The notes beneath the pieces were generated by a model that saw nothing but the letters and a program-made list of their open reading frames with translations, made no database searches and was not told the origin of the DNA. 38,847 nt of DNA from an uncultured Luminiphilus sp. Its GTDB lineage: Bacteria > Pseudomonadota > Gammaproteobacteria > Pseudomonadales > Halieaceae. Made by a program: the position numbers and the translations under genes. Location of the stretch: positions 1 through 38,847 of the forward strand of contig CALKNZ010000064.1 of NCBI GenBank assembly GCA_938091995.1. The letters run 5' to 3'. Shown here in pieces: positions 28,201 to 36,669 of the stretch (its first letter is position 1; every line of letters starts with the position of its first letter).

Positions 28201-28813
28201 CGGCAGCGGCGATCGTGAGCGACCTCTCAAGGTCAATTACCCCTATGATCAGCGAGTTGATAACCGCTTTTATGCTTTTATTGACAGACCCTATTTACAA
28301 GATGGTGAAGTTGATTTGGCCGCGCGTTCAACGATCAATTTAGATGGAGCCACTTTGATCGATGCCGCTCAAGGCTTGGCATCAGGGGCTGTGATTACAG
28401 ATTATGACGGATGGTATATCGACCTCCTTGATCGCGGAGAGCAGGTTGTTAACCAGTCAGCGATTGGTGGCGGATATGTCTTTTTCAATACCTTTCAGCC
28501 CGATGGTGGCAGTGCCGGTATGTGTGCAAACTTGGGTGCGGCCAAAGCGTATCGGGTCCCCCTGTTTTCGCCAGAAAATGATTTAGGTCAGAGATTTGGC
28601 GAAGGCATACCAATCCCCCCCATTATTGTCACCGTAAATCTTGATTCCAATGGGTCGAGCTGTGTTGGGGCCGGGTGTGGCGCGGGCGAGGTAACGGAGG
28701 ATGTCGTTACCGTCTGCATCGGCTGTAAAGGTTTTGATCCTGTCGAGATAAAGCCTTTAGGTGCAGGCGACCTCACTGAAGCTTTTCGCGTGGAAAACAT
28801 TGACCGTCTGTAA
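25244..28813 (+). CDS. pilY1: Type IV pilus tip adhesin / biogenesis factor PilY1
   Basis: Large exported protein of the pilus tip that promotes pilus extension and, in P. aeruginosa, surface sensing. The 1189 residues begin with a signal peptide (about residues 1-24) and a von Willebrand A-like region (NVIFVLDNTSNWSRQSQKWP) whose metal-site motif reads DNTSN rather than DxSxS. The C-terminal half is the PilY1 beta-propeller (HGDIVHSRPLTVSYG, FYGSNDGLFRSL, MVYGFDVSP) with a calcium-loop motif DIDFDGKIDFVYVAD near residue 912. Near the end are CVGAGC and CIGC cysteine pairs. GGAGGTG at 25230-25236 is seven bases before ATG. It is the last gene of the second cluster. Confidence 0.95.
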   Translation: MKGTSWRLVMGCLMVLAITPNLAIGEDIDLFASGLTAGAANSSLPNVIFVLDNTSNWSRQSQKWPENAQQGQSEVAAIKNTLAAFPPDVDLNVGIFEFTTVGSANEDGGYVRFDLQPYQAAKMAFNNTLDQIYDGINSPTEKRNSNSSMGNLVADFYHYLAGGQQTFNGAGTPSLLADSRGYSTPWSRFSSPLNADSLCAETYMIFIGNPNSSGPRPDSSSNSSVLTQLYSDFGLAPPGALAGAASGGLNMPQYQTLSISSETSNQVDLGLTAQCYTEPLTCSAGILANSLETPSINDACVDVSASCFCSTSNASANRSKEGCPGQGNSQQYRYRVYQSAGVEEGGDHIATGSVIDGVAYNFDDWTKFLKEFGVPVTVVDAEGEAETYRSQVTTYTIDVYNAKPNALHSALLDSAAEQGGGYRQSATNAAELETALNRIFGDIIDINTSFAAVTLPLSSTNRAQADNRVFVGMFRPGADREPRWLGNLKQYQLALFNGQIELADVNLERAINPQTGFAQSCATSFWTSDTSDVNPAVEGNQPYFDGLALDPNPVSACSPSRLAGRSVLSDSPDGPFVEKGGAAQQIRHQIGLAGISNRVILTESGGALRAVNVNDFAEPMYYRYLTGEDPGLRGGDAKILLGNSSYEDNPNLGLVEQMPADGLRATVHGDIVHSRPLTVSYGSKPDGGTLFRIFYGSNDGLFRSLNPDSGTEDWAFIAPEHYGDIERQYRNTPSIDYFGLPASLSANIDAQKKSYFFDGSTGVHTAYNNANQLTTAYIFPTMRRGGRMVYGFDVSPNAGQAGQPPDAPRLLWKLGCPSLTQDSDCTAGFSNMGQTWSTPAVGYVDGYGSGDRPVLIMGGGWDSCLDVDASAYACLNAMKGNSVFLIDAESGVLLRELSTDAPVVAEVEPLDIDFDGKIDFVYVADAAGGLYRIALSQLQGSSVTSTAPLNKDAWAIQKIASVSSSSKRFMSRPVAGALGSNVFVTLGSGDRERPLKVNYPYDQRVDNRFYAFIDRPYLQDGEVDLAARSTINLDGATLIDAAQGLASGAVITDYDGWYIDLLDRGEQVVNQSAIGGGYVFFNTFQPDGGSAGMCANLGAAKAYRVPLFSPENDLGQRFGEGIPIPPIIVTVNLDSNGSSCVGAGCGAGEVTEDVVTVCIGCKGFDPVEIKPLGAGDLTEAFRVENIDRL

Positions 28814-28816
28814 ACG

Positions 28817-28834
28817 CTAGACCTGAAGGTTTAG
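28817..28834. terminator. Possible weak hairpin between convergent pilY1 and DUF4124 gene
   Basis: CTAGACC and GGTTTAG can form a seven-pair stem (one G-T pair) with loop TGAA. It sits between two convergent genes, but has no T run on either side, so intrinsic termination is doubtful. It covers the last codon and stop of the minus-strand gene. Confidence 0.25.
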
Positions 28835-29298
28835 CAGTGGCGACTTTCTACTTCTCGGGTTTCAATCAGCTTCGATTCAATTTCTGCTGAAGACATAAAT
28901 CGTACGGTTCCGTCAGGATCGACTGTGCGTATTCTTTCAAAATTTTCATAGGTGTAGATATTATCTTGTGCATGCTTACAGAGATCAGCATTTTTTTGTA
29001 TGCGCACGGAAGCCGTGGTATCGCTGCTACTGTTAGATTGTTGGTTTGACGCTTTGGCGGTGCCTGCTTCGCTGTTTTTCGAGGTCGCTCCCTCCGTTCG
29101 AAGATTACTTTTGCCGTACTGTGAGCTGTCTAAGGTTGTGTAAGGTGTCCCAGGGGGCGGTGGCCTGTCGCTAATAACCGGTCTGCCATTGCCGTCACTC
29201 CACCGATACATAACCGCTGCCTGTGTGGGATGGACCAGCAGAAGGACTGTCAGGCACGTTATGCTGGCGGTGGCTGTCCACTTGAGCGCTATTGACAT
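28831..29298 (-). CDS. Secreted DUF4124-domain protein
   Basis: A 155-residue exported protein of unknown function. A signal peptide (about residues 1-27, ending near HPTQAA) leads to the DUF4124 motif MYRWSDGNGRPVISDRPPPPG, a small beta domain common in periplasmic proteins of proteobacteria. Then comes a low-complexity Ser/Thr/Asn/Gln-rich linker and a C-terminal part with two cysteines, the last being the final residue. I prefer ATG 29298; an in-frame TTG at 29310 would add four residues. The DNA just upstream carries a tandem TTGAGAT repeat. DUF4124 genes are often found near pilus genes, but no function can be claimed. Confidence 0.82.
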   Translation of the reverse strand: MSIALKWTATASITCLTVLLLVHPTQAAVMYRWSDGNGRPVISDRPPPPGTPYTTLDSSQYGKSNLRTEGATSKNSEAGTAKASNQQSNSSSDTTASVRIQKNADLCKHAQDNIYTYENFERIRTVDPDGTVRFMSSAEIESKLIETREVESRHC

Positions 29299-29393
29299 GT
29301 TAAATCTCAAATCTCAAAGCAGTTAGATGAATACCACGCTACTGTGATCTTGTCATTTCGGCAATATCACACGCTGTTAATGCTCAGCATTTC

Positions 29394-29422
29394 TTGACTT
29401 TCTTACGGCACCTTTTCACTAT
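29394..29422 (+). promoter_or_regulatory. Candidate sigma-70 promoter for ilvBH
   Basis: TTGACT at 29394-29399 and CACTAT at 29417-29422 are 17 bases apart. The -35 box is good (5 of 6), the -10 box poor (3 of 6). If used, transcription starts near 29429 and leaves a leader of about 295 bases before ilvB. Other promoters in 29311-29500 cannot be excluded. Confidence 0.35.
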
Positions 29423-29429
29423 GTCGATC

Positions 29430-29723
29430 GTCACGCGAACGGCAACGGCTAACGATGAGTACCCTCATCCGCTGGCCCACCCCCATGACGGGATAGTTAT
29501 GAGGGCTGTTTGCGGGTTCCGTCTGGTGCGTTTGGCGCACTTCGGGCTCGACACTGCGCTACCCCGCAGGCCGACCGATACACGGGTTTCGTGATCGCTG
29601 TTCTGGCAGGTAGCTAGGATTTGATCCGACCAGTGTTTCGTGCGACAGGCAGCGGCGGTGGGGCAGAGGCGTAAGCTCATGGCTCCCGTCAGTGTATGAC
29701 ACCCCTGAAGGTGGGAGCGAAAC
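29430..29723 (+). promoter_or_regulatory. Structured 5' leader RNA of ilvB (candidate cis-regulatory element)
   Basis: This gene-free stretch is packed with inverted repeats. CCCTCAT 29462-29468 pairs with ATGAGGG 29499-29505. TGCGGG 29511-29516 pairs with CCCGCA 29563-29568 and encloses GTGCG 29526-29530 / CGCAC 29536-29540. CGAT-a-CACG 29576-29584 pairs with CGTGATCG 29590-29597. CTGG 29603-29606 pairs with CCAG 29630-29633 around GGAT/ATCC 29617-29627. Last, GCTCCC 29682-29687 pairs with GGGAGC 29713-29718 and encloses two abutting hairpins (29688-29700 and 29701-29712), a three-way junction that covers the AAGGTGGGAG ribosome binding site before ATG 29724. No T run follows any stem, so control of translation is more likely than attenuation. 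A conserved RNA motif upstream of ilvB in oligotrophic marine gammaproteobacteria (named ilvB-OMG, from memory) may be this element. Confidence 0.7.
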
Positions 29724-31472
29724 ATGGAACAACTATCTGGCGGCGAGATGATCGTCCGGGCTTTGGAAGACGAAGGCGTCGAGTATGTTTTCGGGTATCC
29801 AGGCGGAGCAGCCCTGCATATTTATGATGCAATATTTAAGCTCGATGCCGTCCCTCATATCTTAGTACGCCATGAACAAGCAGCCACTCATGCAGCAGAC
29901 GGTTATGCCCGTGCTACGGGAAAACCTGGGGTTGTGTTGGTGACATCGGGCCCCGGCGCTACCAATGCGATTACTGGCATTGCTACTGCTTACATGGACT
30001 CGATTCCGATGGTGGTACTGTCGGGACAGGTGCAAACCCACTTGATCGGTGAAGACGCGTTTCAGGAAACCGATATGGTGGGCGTGTCTCGCCCAATCGT
30101 GAAGCACAGTTTCATGGTGAAACGTACGGAAGATATTCCTTCCATTATTAAGAAAGCGTTTTATATCGCGACAACTGGAAGGCCGGGTCCTGTGGTGATT
30201 GACATACCCAAAGATTTGACCCACCCCGAGCACAAATTTGATTATCACTACCCAGAGAGCGTGAGTTTGCGCTCTTACCAGCCCTCCAGTAAGGGCCATA
30301 CAGGGCAGATTCGTAAAGCAGCAAGGCTATTACTGTCGGCCAAGCGTCCTATCATTTATGCCGGTGGGGGGGTGATTCAGGGTGAGGGTTGCGACCTGTT
30401 GACCACTCTGGCGCAAAAGTTGAACTACCCGGTTACCAATACCTTGATGGGATTGGGTGCATACCCTGGGTCCGATCGACAATTTCTAGGAATGCTCGGA
30501 ATGCATGGCTTTTATGAGGCGAACATGGCTATGCATCATTCCGACGTCATTTTGGCGGTGGGTGCGCGCTTTGATGATCGCGTGACCAACACGGTGGGTA
30601 AGTTTTGTCCCGGGGCTAAAATTATCCATATCGATGTTGATCCTGCCTCTATCGCGAAAATAGTGCCCGTTGATGTTCCGATTGTGGGCCCCGTCCAAAC
30701 GGTTTTGACTGAGCTTTTGACGCAAATCGACGCTCAGTTACAAGGCAGTGATCGAGAAATGCCAGAGCCTGCCGCGTTAGCGCAGTGGTGGCAGCAAATT
30801 GAGAGCTGGCGTGAGGCCCACGGGCTGTGGCACGGCCGTCGCTATGGGGATAGCGAGTTGGCTATGCCTCAGGACGTGATCAAATGCCTCTATGAGGTGA
30901 CTGAGGGTGATGCCTACGTAACATCTGATGTTGGCCAGCATCAAATGTTTGCAGCGCAATATTATAAATTTGATAAGCCTCGTCGCTGGATCAACTCAGG
31001 GGGACTGGGAACAATGGGCTTTGGTTTGCCCGCGGCTATGGGCATTAAGCTAGCGTTGCCCGATGCTGAAGTGGCCTGCGTAACCGGTGAGGGGAGTATT
31101 CAAATGAATATTCAGGAGCTCTCTACCTGTGCGCAATATGGCACCCCAATCAAAATAGTGAGTTTGCGCAACAACTACTTGGGCATGGTGAAGCAGTGGC
31201 AGGACATGCAGTACGAGGGTCGGTACTCAGAGAGCCACTATGCCGCCTCCTTACCCGATTTTGTAAAGCTCGCTGAGTCCTTTGGTCACGTAGGTATTAA
31301 GGTGGAAAAACGTGATGATCTTGAGGCGGCGATGCGCGAGGCGTTCGCGTTAAAAGACCGGTTGGTGTTCCTCGATGTTTTCGTTGAGCCCCATGAACAT
31401 GTTTATCCCATGCATGTGGCTCCCAGTGGTGCTATGAAAGATATGTGGCTCAGCAAGACGGAGAGAACCTAA
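29724..31472 (+). CDS. ilvB: Acetolactate synthase large (catalytic) subunit
   Basis: ThDP enzyme that makes acetolactate or acetohydroxybutyrate, the first shared step to valine, leucine and isoleucine. The 582 residues include the catalytic Glu51 ([15 protein letters not shown]), the FAD-domain segments [14 protein letters not shown] and GARFDDRVT, and the ThDP/Mg site [14 protein letters not shown] starting at residue 455. The protein ends MWLSKTERT exactly like E. coli IlvI, so it is of the IlvI type, whatever the symbol. ilvH follows one base after the stop. The start is set by [14 protein letters not shown], and its ribosome binding site lies in a hairpin. Confidence 0.97.
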   Translation: MEQLSGGEMIVRALEDEGVEYVFGYPGGAALHIYDAIFKLDAVPHILVRHEQAATHAADGYARATGKPGVVLVTSGPGATNAITGIATAYMDSIPMVVLSGQVQTHLIGEDAFQETDMVGVSRPIVKHSFMVKRTEDIPSIIKKAFYIATTGRPGPVVIDIPKDLTHPEHKFDYHYPESVSLRSYQPSSKGHTGQIRKAARLLLSAKRPIIYAGGGVIQGEGCDLLTTLAQKLNYPVTNTLMGLGAYPGSDRQFLGMLGMHGFYEANMAMHHSDVILAVGARFDDRVTNTVGKFCPGAKIIHIDVDPASIAKIVPVDVPIVGPVQTVLTELLTQIDAQLQGSDREMPEPAALAQWWQQIESWREAHGLWHGRRYGDSELAMPQDVIKCLYEVTEGDAYVTSDVGQHQMFAAQYYKFDKPRRWINSGGLGTMGFGLPAAMGIKLALPDAEVACVTGEGSIQMNIQELSTCAQYGTPIKIVSLRNNYLGMVKQWQDMQYEGRYSESHYAASLPDFVKLAESFGHVGIKVEKRDDLEAAMREAFALKDRLVFLDVFVEPHEHVYPMHVAPSGAMKDMWLSKTERT

Positions 31473-31473
31473 G

Positions 31474-31965
31474 ATGCGTCGTATTCTGTCTGTATTATTA
31501 GAAAATGAACCGGGAGCACTGTCTCGTGTCGTGGGCCTGTTTTCCCAGCGTGGCTACAATATTGAATCGTTAAATGTGGCGCCCACAGATGATCATTCTT
31601 TATCGCGTTTAACGCTCACAACAACAGGCGATGACTTGAAGATCGAGCAGATCAACAAGCAATTGAATAAGCTCATTGATGTGGTGAAGGTTGTAGACCT
31701 CACCGAGGGTGCCCACGTCGAGCGCGATCTCTTGCTTGTTAAGGTGCGCGCGGTAGGACAGCAACGTGATGAAGTTAAGCGGACAACCGATATCTTTCGG
31801 GGCCAGATTATCGACGTGGGTCCTGCAACTTATGTTATTCAGCTAACCGGCCCTACGGAGAAACTGGATTCGTTTGTTGCTGCACTTGGCGAAGCTGAAA
31901 TTATGGAAGTTGTGCGTTCGGGTGTCGCGGGCATGGCGCGAGGCGAGAAGGTATTGGCGCCTTGA
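31474..31965 (+). CDS. ilvH: Acetolactate synthase small (regulatory) subunit
   Basis: Activates the large subunit and gives it valine feedback sensitivity. The 163 residues start MRRILSVLLENEPGALSRV, the ACT domain, with the FSQRGYNIESLNVAPT loop where valine binds in the family; the C-terminal domain (ELLLVKV-like DLLLVKVRA, IFRGQIIDVG) is also typical. Gly and Asn in the ligand loop are present, so valine inhibition is expected. Starts one base after the ilvB stop with GAGAG ahead, so the two subunits are clearly co-translated. Confidence 0.97.
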   Translation: MRRILSVLLENEPGALSRVVGLFSQRGYNIESLNVAPTDDHSLSRLTLTTTGDDLKIEQINKQLNKLIDVVKVVDLTEGAHVERDLLLVKVRAVGQQRDEVKRTTDIFRGQIIDVGPATYVIQLTGPTEKLDSFVAALGEAEIMEVVRSGVAGMARGEKVLAP

Positions 31966-31990
31966 TGTCGCCAGTTCTTATATTGCGTTG

Positions 31991-32025
31991 CGGGGGCGGG
32001 TATTGAGCGTATAGACTCCCCCCCG
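31991..32025 (+). promoter_or_regulatory. G/C stem-loop between ilvH and hppA
   Basis: CGGGGG 31991-31996 can pair with CCCCCG 32020-32025 across a 23-base loop. It lies between the ilvH stop and the hppA start with no T run after it, so it is not a standard terminator. It may shield the 3' end of ilvBH mRNA or be part of the hppA leader. The role is not known. Confidence 0.3.
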
Positions 32026-32056
32026 ATAAATACAACAATTACTGGGGAAATATCTT

Positions 32057-34051
32057 ATGGCGTTTGATCTGATTATGCCGCCGATCGTTGGTTTGGTGGG
32101 GCTGCTAATAGCCTTTGTCATCTATAGCGTGATGTCTAAGCATGACGCGGGTCCCGATAATGTGCAGCATATTGCGGACCAAATTCACATAGGTGCGATG
32201 GTGTTTATGCATCGCGAGTATAAAATGCTAGCCGCATTTGCCGGGGTATTAGTCCTGGGCATCTATTTGTCCCCTTTGGGCCAAGACACGGCAATAGCGT
32301 TTATTGTCGGTGCGGTTTCCTCAGCTACAGCGGGCTATCTCGGTATGTATGCAGCGACCCGTGCCAACGTTAGGACCGCTGTAGCCGCCAATGACTCCGG
32401 TCCAGCGAAGGCGCTGAATATCGCATTCTATGGTGGTTCAATTATGGGGCTTTGCGTCGCTTCCCTGGGGCTGATCGGATTAGGCGGCCTCTTCTATTAT
32501 TTCGGCACCGACGCTGAGTCAGCGCATTCAATCCACGGCTTTGGTATGGGCGCTTCTGTTGTTGCGCTATTTTCCCGAGTGGGCGGAGGTATCTTTACAA
32601 AAAGTGCCGACGTGGGGGCCGACCTTGTCGGTAAAATTGAGGCCGGCATTCCTGAAGATGACCCACGCAACCCCGGTGTTATCGCAGATAACGTAGGTGA
32701 TAACGTGGGTGATATCGCCGGCATGGGTTCGGATATCTTCGAGAGCTACTGTGGTTCGATGATTGCTTGTATCGCTATCGCCGCTACGATGGCGGTTGCC
32801 ACTGAGCAACAAACCTCTTTGATGGTGTTGCCTCTTGCCTTGGCTACCGTTGGCCTTTTAGCGTCATTAATAGGGATTGTCTTGGTGCGCGCCCGTTCGG
32901 CGGCTGCGCCTGAAGACGCGCTACGTAGTGGCACCCTTGCGGCTCCGGTTGTATTTGCCGCCATGGCCTGGTTCCTCGTCGAGTCTCTCGGATTAGACGC
33001 CAAGGTTTGGTGGGCTGTTGTTTCCGGCGCAGTCGGTGGCGTCGCCATTGGCTTGATTACCGAGTACTACACCGGCGGTAGCCCGGTTCGTAAGATTGCT
33101 AAATCCGGCGAAACCGGCCCGGCAACGGTCATGATCACGGGCCTAGCGGTGGGTATGGAGTCAGTGGTGATTCCGATACTGGCTTTAGCGGCGATTATTT
33201 ATGCCTCTACCGAACTGGCAGGTCTATACGGTGTTGGCATTGCTGCGGTAGGTATGCTCTCTACGGTAGGTATTACCATGGCAATTGACGCCTACGGCCC
33301 GGTTGCGGACAACGCCGGAGGCATTGCTGAGATGTCAGGAATGGGCGAGGAGACGAGAAAAATTACTGATGGGCTAGATGAAGTGGGTAATACCACAGCG
33401 GCTATTGGTAAGGGTTTCGCTATTGGAGCTGCAGCACTTGCGGCACTCGCCATCATAGCGGCCTACGTGAGTACCGTCGCGGTACTCAATCCTGGATTTA
33501 CGCTTGAACTATCTGAACCTCAGGTTCTGATTGGTATGTTCATTGGTGGTTCCATCCCGTTCCTTATTGCCTCTATTACCATGACCGCGGTGGGCGAAGC
33601 GGCTTTCGACATGATTAATGAAATTCGTCGACAGTTCAGGGAGATTCCTGGTCTTCTCGAAGGCACCGCCGATCCCGATACCGAAAGGTGTGTCGATATT
33701 GCAACCACCGCAGCATTGAAGCGAATGATCCTGCCCGGTGCTATTGCGGTACTCGCGCCTGTCGTCGTGGGTTTTGGCTTGGGTCCTGAATCTCTGGGCG
33801 GTATGTTGGCTGGCGGTTTGTTGGGTTGTGTCCTAATGGCCCTCATGATGGCGAATGCGGGCGGCGCTTGGGATAACGCTAAAAAGTATGTTGAAAAGGG
33901 CAATTTAGGGGGTAAGGGTTCTGATACTCACGCTGCTGTTGTCGTTGGCGATACTGTAGGCGATCCCTTTAAGGACACGTCTGGTCCGTCAATGAACATT
34001 CTGATTAATGTGATGGCCATCGTTAGCTTAGTAATAGCACCGCTGCTGTAA
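32057..34051 (+). CDS. hppA: Membrane-bound ion-pumping pyrophosphatase, K+-dependent type
   Basis: Integral membrane enzyme that couples pyrophosphate hydrolysis to export of H+ and/or Na+. The 664 residues have about 16 helices and the substrate-site motifs [22 protein letters not shown] (from residue 185), [16 protein letters not shown] and [17 protein letters not shown]. The GNTTAA motif at residues 444-449 has Ala448 where K+-independent enzymes carry Lys (GNTTKA), so it belongs to the K+-requiring group. That group contains both Na+ and H+ pumps; I cannot decide which. Flanked by ilvH upstream and, after a strong terminator, by convergent ilvC. Confidence 0.95.
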   Translation: MAFDLIMPPIVGLVGLLIAFVIYSVMSKHDAGPDNVQHIADQIHIGAMVFMHREYKMLAAFAGVLVLGIYLSPLGQDTAIAFIVGAVSSATAGYLGMYAATRANVRTAVAANDSGPAKALNIAFYGGSIMGLCVASLGLIGLGGLFYYFGTDAESAHSIHGFGMGASVVALFSRVGGGIFTKSADVGADLVGKIEAGIPEDDPRNPGVIADNVGDNVGDIAGMGSDIFESYCGSMIACIAIAATMAVATEQQTSLMVLPLALATVGLLASLIGIVLVRARSAAAPEDALRSGTLAAPVVFAAMAWFLVESLGLDAKVWWAVVSGAVGGVAIGLITEYYTGGSPVRKIAKSGETGPATVMITGLAVGMESVVIPILALAAIIYASTELAGLYGVGIAAVGMLSTVGITMAIDAYGPVADNAGGIAEMSGMGEETRKITDGLDEVGNTTAAIGKGFAIGAAALAALAIIAAYVSTVAVLNPGFTLELSEPQVLIGMFIGGSIPFLIASITMTAVGEAAFDMINEIRRQFREIPGLLEGTADPDTERCVDIATTAALKRMILPGAIAVLAPVVVGFGLGPESLGGMLAGGLLGCVLMALMMANAGGAWDNAKKYVEKGNLGGKGSDTHAAVVVGDTVGDPFKDTSGPSMNILINVMAIVSLVIAPLL

Positions 34052-34097
34052 GTAGATGCGTAAGCGTTTCAATGGAGTGCCCGATAATTTCGGGCAT

Positions 34098-34127
34098 AAA
34101 AAAGGAGCCTAGTGGCTCCTTTTTTTT
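34098..34127. terminator. Bidirectional intrinsic terminator between hppA and ilvC
   Basis: Perfect stem GGAGCC 34104-34109 / GGCTCC 34114-34119 with loop TAGT. It is followed by eight T on the plus strand (34120-34127) and, read on the minus strand, by six T (A run 34098-34103). It ends both convergent transcripts. Confidence 0.95.
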
Positions 34128-34142
34128 GTGGTTTGGTAAGCG

Positions 34143-35615
34143 TTAAACGATGGATTTCATTTCGGTCATGTAGCCTCGCAATTCTTCGCCGACTAGCTCA
34201 ACCGTGTGGTTGCGAATCTCAGCGTTGATCTCGATGAGTGTTCTATTATCCACGCCATTGTCTCCGGTCATGCCGCCACCGATAACATCGCTACCCATTG
34301 ACTGCATAAACTCAGCTAATAAAGGCCTCGCCGCTTGATCGAACAGGTAGCAACCGTATTCTGCGGTGTCCGAAATCACAACGTTCATTTCATAGAGCTT
34401 CTTGCGCGCAATGGTGTTGGCAATAAGCGGTGTTTCGTGCAGTGATTCGTAGTAAGCCGATTCTTCAATAATGCCTGCGTCTACCATCGTCTCGAAAGCC
34501 AGTTCCACGCCAGCTTTGACCATGGCGATCATGAGAATACCTTTGTCATAGTATTCTTGTTCTGTGATTTCTTCCTCGGTGAGCGCCTGTTTTTCAAAGG
34601 CAGTCTCATTGGTCTGTGCACGCCACTTCAATAAATTGGCATCGTCCTGTGCCCAATCTGCCATCATGGTACTTGAGAACACGCCAGACATAATGTCGTC
34701 CTGATGCTTTTCAAAGAGAGGGCGCAGGATGTTTTTCATGCTCTCAGATAGCTCAAAGGCTTTAATTTTGGCTGGGTTTGTCAGTCGGTCCATCATGTTG
34801 GTGATGCCGCCTTGCTTTAGGCCTTCTGTGACGGTTTCCCATCCATACTGAACGAGCTTAGCGGCGTACCCCGGGTCAGTGCCTAGCTCAACCATGCGGT
34901 CAAAGCAAAGTAAGGATCCAGATTGAAGCATGCCGCACAAGATCGTTTGTTCGCCCATTAAGTCAGACTTTACTTCCGCGATTGGCGATGACTCGAGTAC
35001 TCCTGCCCTATGAGCGCCAGTTCCCGCCGCCAAGGCCTTAGCAATGCTCATGCCCGCACCTTGAGGGTCGTTCTCGCGATGCACGGCGATTAATGTAGGA
35101 ACACCAAAGCCACGCTTGTATTCTTCTCTGACTTCAGTGCCGGGGCATTTTGGGCACATCATGACGACTGTAATGTCTTTGCGCACTTGCATGCCTTCTT
35201 CCACAAGGTTGAAGCCGTGGGCGTAATCGAGACAGGCCCCTTCTTTCATGAGCGGCATAACGGCCGTCACCACGGGTGTGTGTTGCTTGTCGGGGGTCAG
35301 GTTCATTACCACGTCTGCTGTGGGGATGAGCGCTTCGTAATCGCCCACTTTAAAACCATTATCAGTCGCTCGCTGCCAAGAAGCGCGTTTCTCAGTAATC
35401 GCCTCGGGGCGAAGTGCATAGGCTACATCGAGGCCGCTATCTCTGAGGTTGAGGCCTTGATTAAGGCCCTGAGCGCCGCAGCCAATAATGACAATTTGCT
35501 TGCCGCGCAGGGCATCTACACCGTCGGCGAATTCCGCACGATCCATGAATCGGCATTTACCAAGCTCTTCGAGCTGAATACGTAGGGGTAGCGTGTTGAA
35601 ATAATTGCTCACCAT
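34143..35615 (-). CDS. ilvC: Ketol-acid reductoisomerase (class II)
   Basis: Second enzyme of valine/isoleucine synthesis: isomerises and reduces acetolactate using NADPH and Mg2+. The 490 residues match the long class II form of E. coli (491). The Rossmann motif is [17 protein letters not shown]; the metal site lies in [12 protein letters not shown], and the duplicated C-terminal domain has [16 protein letters not shown] 35615 has its AGGAG only three bases away; GTG 35612 would have spacing of six and give a protein starting SNYFNT after Met, like E. coli ANYFNT, so the start may be one codon later. A TATACT at 35683-35688 on this strand is a possible -10 box. Divergent from pssA. Confidence 0.97.
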   Translation of the reverse strand: MVSNYFNTLPLRIQLEELGKCRFMDRAEFADGVDALRGKQIVIIGCGAQGLNQGLNLRDSGLDVAYALRPEAITEKRASWQRATDNGFKVGDYEALIPTADVVMNLTPDKQHTPVVTAVMPLMKEGACLDYAHGFNLVEEGMQVRKDITVVMMCPKCPGTEVREEYKRGFGVPTLIAVHRENDPQGAGMSIAKALAAGTGAHRAGVLESSPIAEVKSDLMGEQTILCGMLQSGSLLCFDRMVELGTDPGYAAKLVQYGWETVTEGLKQGGITNMMDRLTNPAKIKAFELSESMKNILRPLFEKHQDDIMSGVFSSTMMADWAQDDANLLKWRAQTNETAFEKQALTEEEITEQEYYDKGILMIAMVKAGVELAFETMVDAGIIEESAYYESLHETPLIANTIARKKLYEMNVVISDTAEYGCYLFDQAARPLLAEFMQSMGSDVIGGGMTGDNGVDNRTLIEINAEIRNHTVELVGEELRGYMTEMKSIV

Positions 35616-35805
35616 ATTCTCCTGAGGGTGTCTTTGAGGCTGTTAGGCTTCGAGAGTGTCATGCTATTAAAAATCGGCGCAAAGTATACCCTTTGCATGT
35701 GCAGAAAGCTTGTCGTTACCTTTATAGAAAAGGCTTTTTTTCGCAACTCGCCCTAGATTCCTGTGCACTGTTAAACTACGGGTGTATTTCTGATGAACGA
35801 GTCCT

Positions 35806-36669
35806 ATGTCTAGCACTGACACCAATCATAAAGAAGACGATAATTTTGAGCGCGCTGCCGAACAGCTTGAAGCGCCTTTGACATCCTTGGTAGGTGATTA
35901 CGAGGAGACCCATGGTGCGGGAGCGACTGCACCCGCCCGGGGCGTATTTTTACTGCCCAATTTATTTACAACGGGGGCCTTGTTTTGCGGTTTTTACTCG
36001 GTTATTGCGGGCATGCAGGGTGATTTTTACTCGGGTTCTGTCGCAATCTTGGTGGCGATGATTTTTGATGGGCTCGATGGTCGGGTGGCACGATTGACCC
36101 ACACAACGAGTGCATTCGGTGCTGAGTACGACAGCCTGTCGGATATGATCTCCTTTGGTATTGCTCCGGCACTGCTGATGTTCAACTGGGCGCTGGTAGA
36201 CACGGGTAAGCTGGGATGGGTGGCTGCATTCTTATATACGGCTTGCGCGGCATTGCGGCTTGCGCGATTTAATACCCAGCGCGATTCAGTGGACGCGGGT
36301 TACTTTGTCGGGCTCTCGAGTCCGGCGGCTGCAGCGGCGGTGACGGGTAGCGTTTGGTTGGGTCAGACCCACGACTTATCCGCATCGACCCTGCCGTTGG
36401 CATGGTTACACGCTGCCTTGCTCGCTGGGCTGGGCTTTTTAATGATTGCGCGGTTTCCGTACTTTAGCTTTAAGAGTATCAAGCTAGATGGTCGAGTGCC
36501 CTTTGTTCGCATCTTCTTGATAGTGGGCGTACTTGCTCTTATTGCCCTTGATCCACCCTTATTTATTTGGGTATTTTCCTTTCTTTATGCCATTTCAGGG
36601 CCAATACAGCATTTGCGCAATAACGTCGCACAGAGGTCTGACAAGGAGGTCCACCCTGATGATTCGTAG
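35806..36669 (+). CDS. pssA: CDP-diacylglycerol-serine O-phosphatidyltransferase
   Basis: Makes phosphatidylserine, the precursor of phosphatidylethanolamine, in the inner membrane. The 287 residues contain the CDP-alcohol phosphotransferase motif at residues 91-113: Asp91, Gly92, Ala95, Arg96, Gly105, Asp109, Asp113 (with Asp88 before). Several helices surround it. This is the integral-membrane type II enzyme, not the phospholipase D-like E. coli PssA. It has a hydrophilic N-terminal stretch of about 45 residues. The ilvC-pssA neighbourhood is shared with Pseudomonas. The end overlaps msrP by 11 bases. Confidence 0.94.
   Translation: MSSTDTNHKEDDNFERAAEQLEAPLTSLVGDYEETHGAGATAPARGVFLLPNLFTTGALFCGFYSVIAGMQGDFYSGSVAILVAMIFDGLDGRVARLTHTTSAFGAEYDSLSDMISFGIAPALLMFNWALVDTGKLGWVAAFLYTACAALRLARFNTQRDSVDAGYFVGLSSPAAAAAVTGSVWLGQTHDLSASTLPLAWLHAALLAGLGFLMIARFPYFSFKSIKLDGRVPFVRIFLIVGVLALIALDPPLFIWVFSFLYAISGPIQHLRNNVAQRSDKEVHPDDS

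Noticed and set aside
29394..29594. 66-codon open frame in the ilvB leader, and a 13-codon frame from ATG 29455
   Set aside because: Neither is rich in Val, Leu or Ile codons as an ilv leader peptide should be, there is no attenuator T run, and both lie over strong RNA stems. Better explained as non-coding leader.
35693..35881. 62-codon open frame between ilvC and pssA
   Set aside because: It overlaps the pssA start out of frame and has no good ribosome binding site; the region is a divergent promoter gap.
36533..36658. Longer N terminus for MsrP
   Set aside because: It lies inside pssA; ATG 36659 has a strong AAGGAGG and places the Tat motif at the normal distance.
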